Counted from the first letter of the stretch, positions 1 to 10,788 are shown. The stretch is DNA of 64,000 nucleotides from Halicephalobus mephisto (GCA_009193035.1 SWDT01000029.1:310001-374000); one strand, 5' to 3'. The notes: generated by a model not told the origin, from the letters alone. Program-made: numbers and translations.

Positions 1-94
1 CAACGGTATTGAACGTTTTACGGTCCAGAATCCTTTTCATTTTTTATTTACAAAAATATTGCAATTTTATTTATTTTCTATATTTTTACAATAG

Positions 95-155
95 TTCCTC
101 CTACCCTCAGGAAAACTCGTTTTCAATCGGTAGTCGTGATTACGATACCATAAAA
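95..155 (+). other. exon-like fragment at left edge
   Basis: After the acceptor-like TTTTTACAATAG an open frame (phase 2 start) reads SSYPQENSFSIGSRDYDTIK and meets GTTCAA, a possible donor; an earlier GTAGTC could also serve. Its Ser/Tyr-rich style recalls the cytoplasmic tails of genes A and B downstream, so it may be part of a gene that begins left of the window. Short, with no clear partner exon; could be chance. Confidence 0.22.
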
Positions 156-579
156 GTTCAAAAATTTTTAAAAATTAATTTTCAAAAATATTTTTTAAAA
201 AAATTAAAAAAATTAAGAATTAAGATTTTTTGAAAAATTAAAAAAATTAAGAATTAAAAATTAAGAATTTTCGGAAAATTAAAAAAATTTAAAATTTAAA
301 AAAAATCAAAAATTTTCAAAAAATTAAAAAAAATTAAGAATTAAAAATTTAAAATTTTTGAAAAAATTAAAAATTAAGAATTTTCGGAAAATTAAAAAAA
401 TTTTAAATTTTAAAAAAATCAAAAATTTTTGAAAGATTTAAAAAATTTAAAATTTAAAATTTTTGAAAAAATTAAAAATTAAGAATTTTCTATTTTTAAA
501 TTTTTTGAAAACCCACAAAATCGTGAATTATCGAACGCTTGGACGAGAAAGTGACGAGTGTTTGCCCAGAGGATCGGCT

Positions 580-825
580 TAATCCAATTCTCGTCTGCTT
601 CTGCGAAAAGTGATTTGGCCAAATCAATTCTATTTTACTTCCAACGAGTCTGAAAACAAAGCTTCCGTTATTTGTTCAATGGCACGCTTTCAATCCGTTT
701 TGGATTTCATCGACGCCCAAGACAGGTGGAGAGAGAGATTGAGTGGATTTAAATCGATTCTGAGATTTACGTTGTTGAATCGATTGACGAAAATTTTGGA
801 ATTTTACGGGGATCAAGAATCTTAA
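580..825 (+). other. exon-like open frame, higher GC than surroundings
   Basis: An 81-codon open stretch with no convincing start. It includes SMARFQSVLDFIDAQDRWRE and ends in LTKILEFYGDQES and a stop. The block is visibly richer in G+C than its flanks. The preceding 60 bp are open in another frame (segment LDEKVTSVCPEDRLNPILVC), so this may be a broken gene. The opposite strand is also open after a TTTGTTTTCAG site at about 652, so strand is uncertain. No family recognised. The 3' end forms the first unit of the next tandem repeat. Confidence 0.2.
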
Positions 826-1330
826 AAATTTTTAAAAATTTGAATAATTTAAAAATTAATTTTAGTTATTTTAAATTTTTTTTGTAATATTTTCCTTGAT
901 GAACATGTTTATGAATATTTTAGAATTTTACGGGGATCAAGAATTTTAAAAATGTTAGAAAATTTGAATAATTTTAAAATTAATTTTAATTATTTTCGAT
1001 TTTTTTTGTAATATTTTTCTTAATGAACATGTTTATGAATATTTTGGAATTTTACGGGGATCAAGAATTTTAAAAATATTAAAAAATTTGAATAATTTAA
1101 AAATTAATTTTAGTTATTTTCGATTTTTTTTGTAATATTTTTCTTGATAAACATATTTATGAATATTTTGGAATTTTATGGGGATCAAGAATTTTAAAAA
1201 TGTTAGAAAATTTTAAGATTTTAAAATTAATTTTAATTATTTTCGATTTTTTTGTAATATTTTTCTTGATGAACTTATTTATGAATATTTTGGAATTTTT
1301 AAGATTGAAAATTTTAAAAACTTTTGGACT
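798..1330. repeat. tandem repeat, about 123-bp unit, 4-5 copies
   Basis: The phrase GGAATTTTACGGGGATCAAG recurs near 798, 922, 1047 and 1170, and degenerately near 1291, each followed by AT-rich text with TGTAATATTTTTCTTGATGA. The first unit overlaps the exon-like frame ending at 825, which suggests the array was seeded from its 3' end. Confidence 0.85.
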
Positions 1331-1586
1331 AATTTTAACTATTTTTATTATTTTTCCAAATACTAATCAATGCGGGCGTCGATGAACATCTTCAACGAAA
1401 CGTTTGTTTTTTTAAAACCTCAAAAACCACTTTTGTTTATTTAATTCCTTTTTTGATCCATTTTACAACCCCAATTTATATATTTGTTGATGGAGGTATT
1501 GATGGTCGTCTTCAAGAAATGTCCATTTGTTGAAAAATTACCAAAAATAGTTTGAAGCTAAAGTAATTATTATTTAATTAAGGATT

Positions 1587-1795
1587 TCTTGATGAATTGG
1601 TCGATGGAAGAGTTGATGGATGGGTTGATGAATGAGTTGATGAATTGGTTGATGAATAGGTTGATAGATATATTGATGAAATTCGTGATGAATGAGTTGA
1701 TGGAGGGGTTGATGAATGAGTTGATGAATGGGTTGATGGAGGGGTTGATGGATTGGTTGATGGATGGGTTGATGGATTGGTTGATGAAATTTTTA
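1587..1795. repeat. 12-bp GATGAATGGGTT-type minisatellite
   Basis: About 17 imperfect copies of a 12-bp unit (TTGATGGATGGG and variants). Because 12 is a multiple of three, one frame stays open and would give an artificial Met/Leu/Asn repeat peptide. Confidence 0.9.
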
Positions 1796-1849
1796 TTTTA
1801 TTAGTGATTTTTCACTGACCTTGTTGACGAAATCACTTAGAAAGTTGCA

Positions 1850-2047
1850 AGGTAACCCTTGAACCGAAGAGCTTCCACTTTTGTCTTTCGCGTGTCGCTC
1901 CCACGTCTCCTCAACTTTCGTCGACCGATCTCGGCTTTCAGCTTCCTCTCATCCGAAATCAAAAAGACGGGACTCGAAGTCCTTTTATCTTGCTTCAAGT
2001 CTTTCAATTTAAAATTTCAAAAAAGATTCGCGCAGAGCTTTTATTGA
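1850..2047. other. non-repetitive block open on both strands
   Basis: A GC-richer island between repeats. Plus strand: 62 open codons including RVSLPRLLNFRRPISAFSF. Minus strand: about 55 open codons, basic, with the core RKLKAEIGRRKLRRRGSD, ending at a stop near 1850. Neither has a clear start or splice acceptor. It may be a terminal exon of an unidentified minus-strand gene. Confidence 0.15.
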
Positions 2048-2277
2048 CATTTTCGAATTGAAATTGAGTCCATCGATCGACGGGACTATCCCCTGAATCC
2101 ATTAAAGGATAGGCTTCTTTTTTGTTCAATGAATCACTGGTCTATCAAGTAGGCCATGGTTTCTTTAATACTTGATCAATAGGGTCATGTTATCATAAAT
2201 TTGTTTCGAAATAAACAACAATGATAGAGCACCAAAAATGGGAACTACTTTCTTTGCTTAGGTTAACTATTTTTGAG

Positions 2278-2765
2278 CTAAATTTAATTTTCGCTTAAAA
2301 ATGAGCGAATTGAAAAAGATTATTAATGATTTTCGTAGTAAAAGTTAATTTTAGTTTTTTATGGAATTTAATTTTTGCTTAAAATTAAACGAATTGAACA
2401 AAATTATTAATGATTTTCGCGGTAAAAGTTGATTTTAGTTTTTTATGGAATTTGATTTTCGCTTAAAAATGAGCGAATTGAAAAAGATCATTAGCGATTT
2501 TTGTAGTAAAAGTTGATTTTAGTTTTTTATGAAATTTAATTTTCCCTTAAAATTAAACGAATTGAACAAGATCATTAATAATTTTCGTAGTAAAAGTTGA
2601 TTTTATTTTTTTATAAAATTAAATTTTCGCCTAAAAATTAAGCGAATTGAACAAGATTATTAATGATTTTCGCAGTAAAAATAAATTTTATTTTTTTAAA
2701 AATCTTTAATTAAATTAAATTTTCGCTTAAAAATGAGCGAATTTGTCACTTTTGTTAGCGACTTT
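2278..2765. repeat. tandem repeat, about 84-bp unit, 6 copies
   Basis: Units begin TTTTCGCTTAAAAATGAGCG and continue with AATTGAAAAAGATTATTAAT; starts are near 2292, 2376, 2459, 2543, 2627 and 2723. No coding capacity. Confidence 0.85.
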
Positions 2766-3059
2766 CGTAAAAATTCATTTTATTTTTTTTTAAATAACAT
2801 TTTTGCAAAATTTAATTTTTTTCATTATCATCAAAAAAATTTAAAAACCGATTTCCGTTTGTCAGCAATTAATCTCCTAGTTTTTTAAATCGGAAAAAAT
2901 CGCGGATTTTTAAGAGCTTCGTATCGGGCTCTTGACCGACGAAAAACCAGAAAGACTTAGACATTGATCCTCTCTTGCTTCAGGCCTCGTTTATGAGTAT
3001 TCCTTCCTGTTGGCTTTTGTTCTTTGTCATTGATCCCCGAGGAATGTTGACTGTAGTTA

Positions 3060-3195
3060 TAAAAATTTCCCAAAATTATAAAAACTCCCTAAAATTATAA
3101 AAATTATAAAAATTTCCTAAAATTATAAAAATTTCCTAAAATTATGAAAATTTCCAAAATTATAAAAATTTCCTGAAATTATGAAAATCTTTAAA
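3060..3195. repeat. short AT-rich minisatellite
   Basis: About six copies of an 18-20-bp unit AAAATTATAAAAATTTCCT. Nothing else is visible here. Confidence 0.75.
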
Positions 3196-3199
3196 AAAT

Positions 3200-3590
3200 T
3201 ACATCCGAAATTGTCTCAGGAGGAATTTTGAGAATTTTTTAGAAAATAAAATAATTCAAGATTTTTTTATTTTTTCGTAATCGATGTTTTAGATGGATCT
3301 GGAATCTTCTAAATAGTGCTATACGGTACCTAATCCTCTCTGTCCATCTTTTAAGGCTATATGTTGAAATATTGATAAATCTTGGACATATTACAGTACT
3401 CAAAGTACTTTGTCAAAAAGTTATTATACTTCTGTAAAAATCATATATAAAATTCTTTCGAAATTGTCTCAGAAGGAATTTTGAGAATTAAAAAAAACAA
3501 TTTAAAATTAAAAAATTTTTTCAATCGGTTTTTCAGAAGGATCTAGAATCTTCTAAATAGTGGTATACGGTACCTGATTCTGTGTTAATT
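3200..3590. repeat. pair of direct repeats about 250 bp apart
   Basis: CGAAATTGTCTCAGGAGGAA, then GATCTGGAATCTTCTAAATA and a GGTATACGGTACCT-like tail, occurs near 3209 and again near 3458 with few changes. Non-coding. Confidence 0.75.
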
Positions 3591-3604
3591 TTTGCGATTG
3601 ATTT

Positions 3605-4445
3605 TCGAATATAAAATTATTAATAAAAATTTAAAAATTCCAAATTTTAAACATTTCAAAAATTAATTGTTTTAAAAATTCCAAATTTTTAAAAATTTCA
3701 AAAATTAATTGTTTTAAAAATTCCAAATTTTTGAACGATTATCTTTATCGTAAAATTGTATTTTTGATGATGTCATTGTTGACCCATAATTCTTGTTTGT
3801 CCACATGTTTTTCTTGTTTACCGACTGATTCAGATCCAGAATCATAAATTTCCTCGGTTGACCAATTTCACAGGCTTTTTTGTCGATTTTTTACAATCAT
3901 ACATAAAAGCAAAAATTTTGATCACAAATGTTCAAAAATAGATCTCTCGACGAGAATTTTCAGAATTTTCTCTTTGAGACCAAAAGTAATACAATTTCAT
4001 TTTCATATAATTTTTAGAATTTTTTAAAATATCTAAACTCTAAAATTATTATATTGAAAAAATCAAAATTATTTTTAACAAAAATTTCGAAAATTGTCTC
4101 GACGGGAATTTTTGAAATTTTCCAGTCAGGATCAAAAAAGTGAAATTTAATGTTTATGTGATTTTGTAAATTCCTAAAATTATTATATTGAAAAAATCAA
4201 AATTATTTTTAACAAAAATTTTGAAAATTGTCTCGACGGGAATTTTTGAAATTTTCCAGTCAGGACCAAAAATAATTAAATTTCATTTTCATATAATTTT
4301 TAGAATATCTAAGCTCTAAAATTATTATACTGAAAAATCAAAATTATTTTTGACAAAAATTTTGAAAATTGTTTCGACGGGAATTTTTGAAATTTTCCAG
4401 TCAGGACCAAAAATAATTGAATTTCATTTTCATATAATTTTTAGA
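3605..4445. repeat. two tandem arrays (43-bp and about 133-bp units)
   Basis: 3605-3740 holds about three copies of a 43-bp unit containing TTCAAAAATTAATTGTTTTA. 3950-4445 holds four copies of a 130-136-bp unit containing TTGTCTCGACGGGAATTTTT and TTCCAGTCAGGACC. The second unit is the reverse-complement relative of the palindromic GTCTCGAC motif in the intron of gene B. 4446-4811 is otherwise featureless. Confidence 0.8.
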
Positions 4446-4811
4446 ATTCCTAAAATTATTTGTGAAATTTTTGAAAAATTTCGCAATTTTATATATTATG
4501 TACTTTTGTCCGAAAATTGCAGCAAAGAAGCTCGTCGAAAACGAATTGCTCTGCTTCTAAAAATTTAAGAAAATATCTGAATCATCATTTGCTTTGTCCT
4601 GAAGGACTTGAATCAAGACGCTCCTTTTTGTAAAGTCAGGAGCCACATTCTGGAAAATTGACGATTTTTATTTTTACGACCAGAAATAAGACCCTTATCA
4701 ATTTCGTCGTTTGACCGGTTAAGAATGTCATTTTTGCGGAATCTTAAATTATTGACTGGCCTATTTATTTTTGTTTGTTTAACGAAAATATTTCAAAAGT
4801 AATAATTTTAG

Positions 4812-7187
4812 ATTCCTCAAAATGTCCGTCGACAAAACCATCGAGGAACTCAGCGGGACTCTTGCTCAACTTTCAACTTTGGTCGAACACATCAACGGTC
4901 AGATAGTCGGGGTCACTTCCCGGATAAACCAAACTTTGGACAACTTCGATCAATCCGTAGCCGGGATCGCCACAGATGCAAGTTCGTTGACAGGTCAAGT
5001 GGCTGATACTGTGTCTCAAATACCCAATTCATGGATTTTTTATTTGCTTTTTATTACTTTGATTATTGTGTTGATTCTTTTGTCGATACTTATCGTCATC
5101 AATCTGGCAACGAGGCTTCATGCAATTTATTCTATTTGGTTTCCTAATACCGGTAAGATCATTTTTAATTTAAATTGGAAACTTGAAATACTGTAGAATC
5201 TAGTAGAAAATTTCGATGTTTTTAAAGATTTTGTAAAAAAATTGTGAAATTTTCGAAGGCTTTGTTGAAGATTCTGAAGTTTTGAAGATTAGATAGAAGA
5301 TTCTAAAGTTTTAAAAATTAGATAGAAGATTCTACAGTTTTGAAGATTAGATAGAAGATTTTAAAGTTTTGAAGAATCTTGTTGAAGATTCTGAAGTTTT
5401 AAAAATTAGATAGAAGATTCTGAAACTTTTAAAGAACCTCGCTGAAGATTTTGAAACTTTTGAAGAATCTTGTTGAAGATTCTGAAGTTTTAAAAATTAG
5501 ATAGAAGATTCTGAAACTTTCGAAGAATCTGGTTGAAGATTCTGAAGTTTTAAGAATTGGATGGAAAATTCAAAAAATATGTTTTTATATTGTTTTTAAT
5601 TTATTTTTGTTTTTTAATAATATAATTTAAAACTGGGATTTCAGAATCGGGTATGAGTACTCCACTGCCTTCGAATTACTCTGAATCCAGGCTGATTTCG
5701 AATTATGAAAACACTCTCCATAGAGTGCCCAAAAGAGACACCCATGTGATCAACATAGACAACCCCGGGATGGGCCAGGTACCGTACACCATTGACTCCG
5801 GTCTGAATCCGAGTTATCAGCCGGGGTACCAGAGTTCGAGAAGCAACATAGGTTAGTTTTTGATTTTTTTATTTAAATTTTTCTAACAATATAGTGTCGC
5901 CTAAACTAACAACATTCCGAGTAAGTACTGCTGCCCAAACGAATACGGTAGAAGTTAAAAACTGTCTTCAAAGACCCCCAACCCCCGCAATCGAGACAAT
6001 TTGCGATTCTTTCGTACATCATGATGGATCTCAAATTCTGGCTTCGATTTACGAAGAAAATTCTGATTTAATTTTGGAATCTGTTTCGCCGGGATTCTTG
6101 AGACCAGAAAGCCAGAACAAACCCAGAAGATCCCTTCCTACTGTAGAATGCAACTCCAGCGGCCACATCGTCGTCAGCAGAAAAATAAGTCAGAATCAGA
6201 ACGACGAAAGTTGGATTCCACTTGTCTTCGGAGATGATTCTGAAATTTCGCCTCCTCCTCCGGCTCCAGAAGAGGTCCACAGAGTAGTTACAGGTCTAGT
6301 AGGTGGGAAAAGTGCAAATCTGCGGTTGTCCTTAGAAAGTAGAAAACACAGTTTTCTTTGAAGTTCCCGCACGTGACCAGTCAAACAAGATCAAACAAGA
6401 TTAAACACTTGCACTTTTTGTTTAATTCAATTTTCCACAATGCAGTGATATTTAAAAATAACACAAAAAAATTAAAAAATTAAGAATTTTAAAAAATCGG
6501 AAATTTCCGAAAATTCGCGCTGGGATTATTTCGTAACAAAATATATTTTCGTTTTAATGTAATATTAGAATACTGTAGAATCTGATATACTATTCATTTT
6601 AAAATGAAAAATTTTAAATTCTACAAGTTTTTGAAAATTTTTAAAAATTCGCGCTGAGACCGTTTCGCAACAAAATCTATTTTTAGCTGTCCTGGTAGTA
6701 CTCTATTAGGATACTGTAGAATCTGATGTAATATTCATTTTAAAATGAAAAATTTTAAATTCTACAAGTTTCTGAAAATTTTCAAAAATTCGCGCTGGGA
6801 CCATTTCGCAACAAAATCTACTTTTAGCTGTCCTGGTAGTACTCTATCCGGATACTGTAGAAAATTCCAGAACCTTCTATAATCAGCTATAACCTTCCAA
6901 AATCAACTTCGATTTTCCAGAAATTCGTGTCAAAACCGTTTCGTAATATTTTTAGTTTTTGATTGATTTTTTGCAGTTTTTTTATTTTTATTTTTTTTTA
7001 TTTTTTTAGGTTTAATTAATTGATGAATTTTTCAGGTCAAACAACATTCCAACATGTTCCTTACAGTAGACGGAACCAACAACTGAATTCGGCAGGAGCT
7101 CAATCGAACACATCTAGTCAGGATCCCCAGGGGCATCAGTACCCCTACCAGCCCCCCAACTCGACTTCTTTAACGGCGAATGTGTGA
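4812..7187 (+). CDS. gene A: single-pass membrane protein, alternative last exons
   Basis: No family recognised. Exon 1 codes 4822-5152 after a probable trans-splice acceptor (AATTTTAG at 4811); exon 2 is 5645-5851; the last exon is 5895-6361 (form a) or 7036-7187 (form b). Both junctions keep phase 1, giving 334 or 229 residues. Residues 1-70 are amphipathic and heptad-like (TLAQLSTLVEHINGQIVGV), without a signal peptide; 71-95 form one strong membrane span; the rest is a Ser/Tyr/Pro-rich tail, probably cytoplasmic. Tail a carries PPTPA and PPPPAPEE, possible SH3- or EVH1-type ligands; tail b is Q/N/S/P-rich (PYQPPNSTS). Gene B downstream has the same plan and shares an FDQ-V...A motif before its span, so the two look like paralogs. 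Exons are clearly richer in G+C than introns. Function unknown; no AATAAA seen close to either end. Confidence 0.85.
5200..5580. repeat. degenerate repeat in intron 1 of gene A
   Basis: Imperfect units of GAAGATTCTGAAGTTTTAAA and ATTAGATAGAAGATTCT recur about ten times and fill most of the 492-bp intron (5153-5644). Confidence 0.75.
6500..6860. repeat. about 140-bp tandem repeat between the alternative last exons of gene A
   Basis: Three units start at AATTCGCGCTGGGA-like text near 6512, 6648 and 6786. Units 2 and 3 contain AGCTGTCCTGGTAGTACTCT and TTTCGCAACAAAATCTA. The array lies after the stop of form a and inside the intron of form b. Confidence 0.8.
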
Positions 7188-7490
7188 TTTTAGTCAGATT
7201 CCTAAAATTTTTAGTCTTTCTTGATCTCCATTCCCTCTGGGACTCTCCACTGCCAGGACAGGAATTTTATCTGCTTACTTTCAACTTTAGAAATTGAATC
7301 GAGAAACGGTAAAAATTTTCCTATTTTTTTGCAGATTTCTATTGGATAAAGATAATTATTGTCGCAAAAAAGAAAATTGTTGGTGATTGGTGTTTTATGT
7401 TTAATTAACCCGTTTTAACATCGGTTTTATATTTACTAACACTTTAACCTTATGTATTTGATTTCCTTAAGGGATCTGAAATGAAGTATA

Positions 7491-7850
7491 CACAGGTGAT
7501 TCACAATCGCTTGTAATTAAGTGTGATTGAATGAATTTAATTATACTCATTTTTCTCATAGAAGTTCAAAAATGAAGAGAGTTATGATCACAAATTCATT
7601 TTAAATTTAATATACGTCTAATGAGTATAATCAAGTTCGCTCAATTACAAGTAATTATGGAGCAGTTGTGTAGGTGATCCGCAATCGCTTGTAGTTAAGC
7701 ATGATTGAATGAATTTAATTATACTCATTTTTCTCATAGAAGTTCAAAAATGAAGAGAACTGTGATCACAAATTCATTTTAGGTTTGATATACGTCTAAT
7801 GAGTATAATCAAGTTCGCTCAATTACGAGTAATTATGAAATACTTGTGTA
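7491..7850. repeat. two tandem copies of a 180-bp palindromic element
   Basis: Copies are 7491-7670 and 7671-7850, nearly identical. Each begins near TCGCTTGTAATTAAGTGTGA and ends with an imperfect inverted match (TCGCTCAATTACAAGTAATT), with ATTATACTCATT / AATGAGTATAAT further inside. Structure resembles a small fold-back element duplicated head to tail. Confidence 0.8.
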
Positions 7851-7999
7851 ACCTTCCCATCGGTCCTAAGACAAAAATTTGTAAATAATGATAAAAAATT
7901 GAAATTTACTTTTCTATGGCAAAGCAAATTTGGCATTCTGTAACAAATATTGTTTTCCTTGAAAGATATGTGATTATAATATTTTAGTGTAAATATATA

Positions 8000-8295
8000 G
8001 GATCAATTTTATTTTTATTCAAAGATTTGTGATCAATATAATTTTATTTAGGAAATTTTAATCAATTTTATTTTTATTCAAAGATTTGTGATCCATATAA
8101 TCTTTATTTAGGAAGTTTTAATCAATTTTACTTTTATTCAAAAATTTGTGATCAATATAATCTTCATTTAGAAAGTTTTAATCAATTTTACTTTTATTCA
8201 AAGATTTGTGATCAATATAATTTTATTTAGGAAATTTTAATCAATTTTACTTTTATTCAAAGATTTGTGATCAATATAATTTTATTTAGAGGTCC
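8000..8295. repeat. about 57-bp tandem repeat, 5 copies
   Basis: Unit contains TTATTCAAAGATTTGTGATC and AATATAATTTTATTTAGGAA. Non-coding spacer between genes A and B. Confidence 0.85.
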
Positions 8296-8654
8296 ACAAC
8301 CAATTCTAATTTCATTTAAAAACTTTATTTCACTATTATTTTTATCTTTAATTTTTCCTAATTAAAATTCCTCAAAAGTGATTGAAAACCTCTTAAACTG
8401 TCTAGAATCCAGAATTTCTAAAATTTCGATAAATTTCCCTTGAGATAATTTTGTAACAAATTTTATTTTTATAATAATTAGAATTTTATAATTTAATACA
8501 ACTTTAAAAAAATTATTCGAAATCAGTAATTCTGTAAAATATTTAAAATAAATTTTAGTTTTTATTTGAGAAAAATTTAAAATTAATAAAAATGCATAAT
8601 GAAAGTTTTTGAACGAAAGTAATTTTGTAAAAAAAAATAAACATTGATCGAAAT

Positions 8655-9080
8655 CAGGGTTTGAAAAAACTTATGATTTTATAATTCTCGAAGTGCTGAT
8701 TCAGAATCTGTATTCCATTTTTACGGAACGCTTTTCTAGAACGAGAAAATTGGATAAATGTGTAAAATTTCAAACATCGAAACTTAAAAAATATATGTTT
8801 TTTCTGAATTTTTTATCAACGTTTGTAAATTTTTATTTTTTTAAATTTAATCGATTTTAATAATATTTTTTGTAATTAAGCATGGTTTCTCGTTAATTAA
8901 GATTATTTAATCGATTTTTTCTAAAAGTACCCAGGGACGCAAGAAAATAGTCTCAAATTTTGGGTTTTTCCAAATTATCTCGTTCCAGAAGAGCAGTCCA
9001 CAAAAATGAAATACAGATTCTGAATCGCCGCTTCAAGGGCTATAAAATCATTCATAACTCGTTTCAAAAGTCTTCTTAGA
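8655..9080. repeat. long inverted repeat upstream of gene B
   Basis: Arms of about 90 bp: 8655-8750 and the reverse complement of 8978-9080. Both contain ATTCAGAATCTGTATT, flanked by matching TATGATTTTATA-like and TTCTAGAACGAGA-like text, with about 230 bp of AT-rich loop. A MITE-like fold-back; GCTATAAAATC in the right arm resembles a TATA box and lies about 340 bp before gene B. Confidence 0.75.
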
Positions 9081-9098
9081 TTACGGTATATTTCTTTA

Positions 9099-9284
9099 TT
9101 AATGGCAATTTTCCACATCTATTATATCGTCAAAATTGGATTTCAAATTTCTCAGGTGTTGTTTCTCGGATGACGCCAAGTATTCCTTTCTGGTCTCGTC
9201 ATCATCTTTAACAAACAATGACACCCTTTCGAGTTCCCGAAACGAATCTTTCCTACGAGCACATGCTTTGGAAGAAGATTTCAT
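9099..9284 (-). other. hydrophilic 61-codon ORF, doubtful
   Basis: ATG-initiated minus-strand frame with a stop immediately upstream. It reads as a charged peptide (RRKDSFRELERVSLFVKDDD). The plus strand is also open here. No recognised family and no clear splice sites. It lies between the inverted repeat and gene B and may be chance. Confidence 0.15.
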
Positions 9285-9388
9285 TCACGATTCATGTTTG
9301 CTGACTGCTTCCCTCGCGAGCTCTTGTATTTATTTCATCTTCAGTTTACTTTTACGAAAAAACTTGAGAGGTTAATTTTTGTTTTCAG

Positions 9389-10529
9389 CGATATCCTTTC
9401 AAGGATGAGCCAAGGGACATCGATTGACAGAGAAATAGCGGAGATTCGGCTCGCCCTCCGAAATTTGCACGAGATCCTTTTTAAAATTTCTTTCAAAATG
9501 GAAAACGCTACGGGAATCGTTGATGCAGAACTTCGAACATTTGATCAAGATGTCAGAAACGTCGCTGCAGAAGTCAACCACATCAAAGACAATACTTATC
9601 TTGTTACTGGATTTGTGAGTTTTTTGATTTTTTATAAATCAGGAAAGCTGCTTATCTTCGACGAATTTTCTTTTTTATGATCTTTCGACAAACGTACTGA
9701 GAATTATAAAAGACCTCAAGATGTTTGAAAATGTATTGACTATCTTCGGAATTTTACAGAATTATGTAAACATCAAATTCCATAAATTTCTGTCTCGACT
9801 GGAAATTTCAAAAATTCGTGTCGAGACAATTTTTGAAGTTCTGTTGAAAATAATTTTGATTTTAGAATTTTAAAAAATCTATTAAATCCAAAAAATTCAA
9901 TTTCTGTCTCGGCTGGAAATTTCAAAAATTCGTGTCGAGACAATTTTTGAAATTTTAATAAAAATATTTCTAATTTTTGAAATTTCTAAAATCATAAAAA
10001 TTAATTTTGAATTTTTAATCTCGACTGGAAAATTTCGAAAATTCGTGTTAAGAAAGTAATTTTAAGTACTTTTAATTTTAAATATATTATTTAATTTTAA
10101 TTTTTTCAGTTTCCTCAGTTTTCCACTTATCTTTCAATTTTGCTCATCATAGATGTTGTAATTTGGATTTTGGCTTTTTTTCTAATTTACAAAATCATCA
10201 AACAAGTAAAACAGAGACAAATTGAATCTCTAAAATGGCAGCAGAAGTTTTCTTCTATGAAGAGGTCCTTCAGATCAGTTTCGTCTTCAAAAGGAAAAAC
10301 TGTCATCGTTACTCAGGATCCAGAATGCGGACAAGTTATTAGAAACCACTACGACCCGGTTCCGGAACGAAAACCTCCGTCTTACAGTTGGACTCTCAAC
10401 AGGAAACCTCCTCCGAATTACCGTAATCACTACGACGAAGAATCTGAGAGTCTTCTGAACGAGATCGCTCCTGAAAGAAGAGACGAATGGTCCAGAATTG
10501 TTGACGAAATGAATCATGTTCGAAATTAA
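9389..10529 (+). CDS. gene B: single-pass membrane protein, paralog of gene A
   Basis: No family recognised. Exon 1 codes 9405-9614 after a strong acceptor (TTTTTGTTTTCAG, 9388) that fits trans-splicing; exon 2 is 10110-10529; the junction is phase 0, giving 209 residues. Residues 8-65 are helical and amphipathic (IAEIRLALRNLHEILFKISF), with FDQDVRNVAAEV matching the FDQ-V...A motif of gene A. Residues 76-97 form one membrane span with an Asp inside it, followed by basic residues (KIIKQVKQRQ), so the C-terminus is probably cytoplasmic. The tail has PPSYSW and PPPNY, the latter a PPxY-like site that could bind WW domains. The spacing from gene A (about 2.2 kb) is too long for a standard worm operon. 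AATAAA lies at 10789. Function unknown. Confidence 0.85.
9775..10060. repeat. palindromic GTCTCGAC repeat in intron of gene B
   Basis: Three units of about 115 bp, two with TGTCTCGACTGGAAATTTCA (or a variant) and TTCGTGTCGAGACAATTTTT, the third decayed. The GTCTCGAC ... GTCGAGAC ends are inverted and enclose about 20 bp, so each unit can form a short hairpin. Confidence 0.8.
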
Positions 10530-10532
10530 CAT

Positions 10533-10765
10533 TTGTCGATTTTTAATTTCGGAATGGATTTGGAAGTACTTCGAATTCGGAATTAAAGAATTTCGGATTT
10601 GAACTAAATTAATTAAAAATCGAAAAATTCAAAAAATTTAATTTTGAACTGCATAAATTTGAAGTCGAAAATTCAAATTTGAAAAATTCGATTTTTTCAA
10701 TTTCTGAATTAAAATTACTTCCAAATTAATTTTTAATTTAAATTCAAAAATCGACAACTCCGGAA
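10533..10765. repeat. fold-back inverted repeat in 3' UTR of gene B
   Basis: TGTCGATTTTTAATTTCGGA ... TTTGGAAGTA at the left is matched in reverse by ACTTCCAAATT ... AAAAATCGACA at the right, with a smaller inner repeat (TTCGAATTCGGAATTAAAGA / TTTCTGAATTAAAA). The arms span roughly 100 bp each and lie between the stop codon and AATAAA. Confidence 0.7.
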
Positions 10766-10788
10766 ATTAGTATCGTTGTTGATCTCCG

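Noticed and set aside
1589..1804. 71-codon frame rich in Met, Asn and Leu
   Set aside because: Product of a 12-bp minisatellite.
6068..6384. Minus-strand frames of 62-70 codons over the long last exon of gene A
   Set aside because: Shadows of the plus-strand exon.
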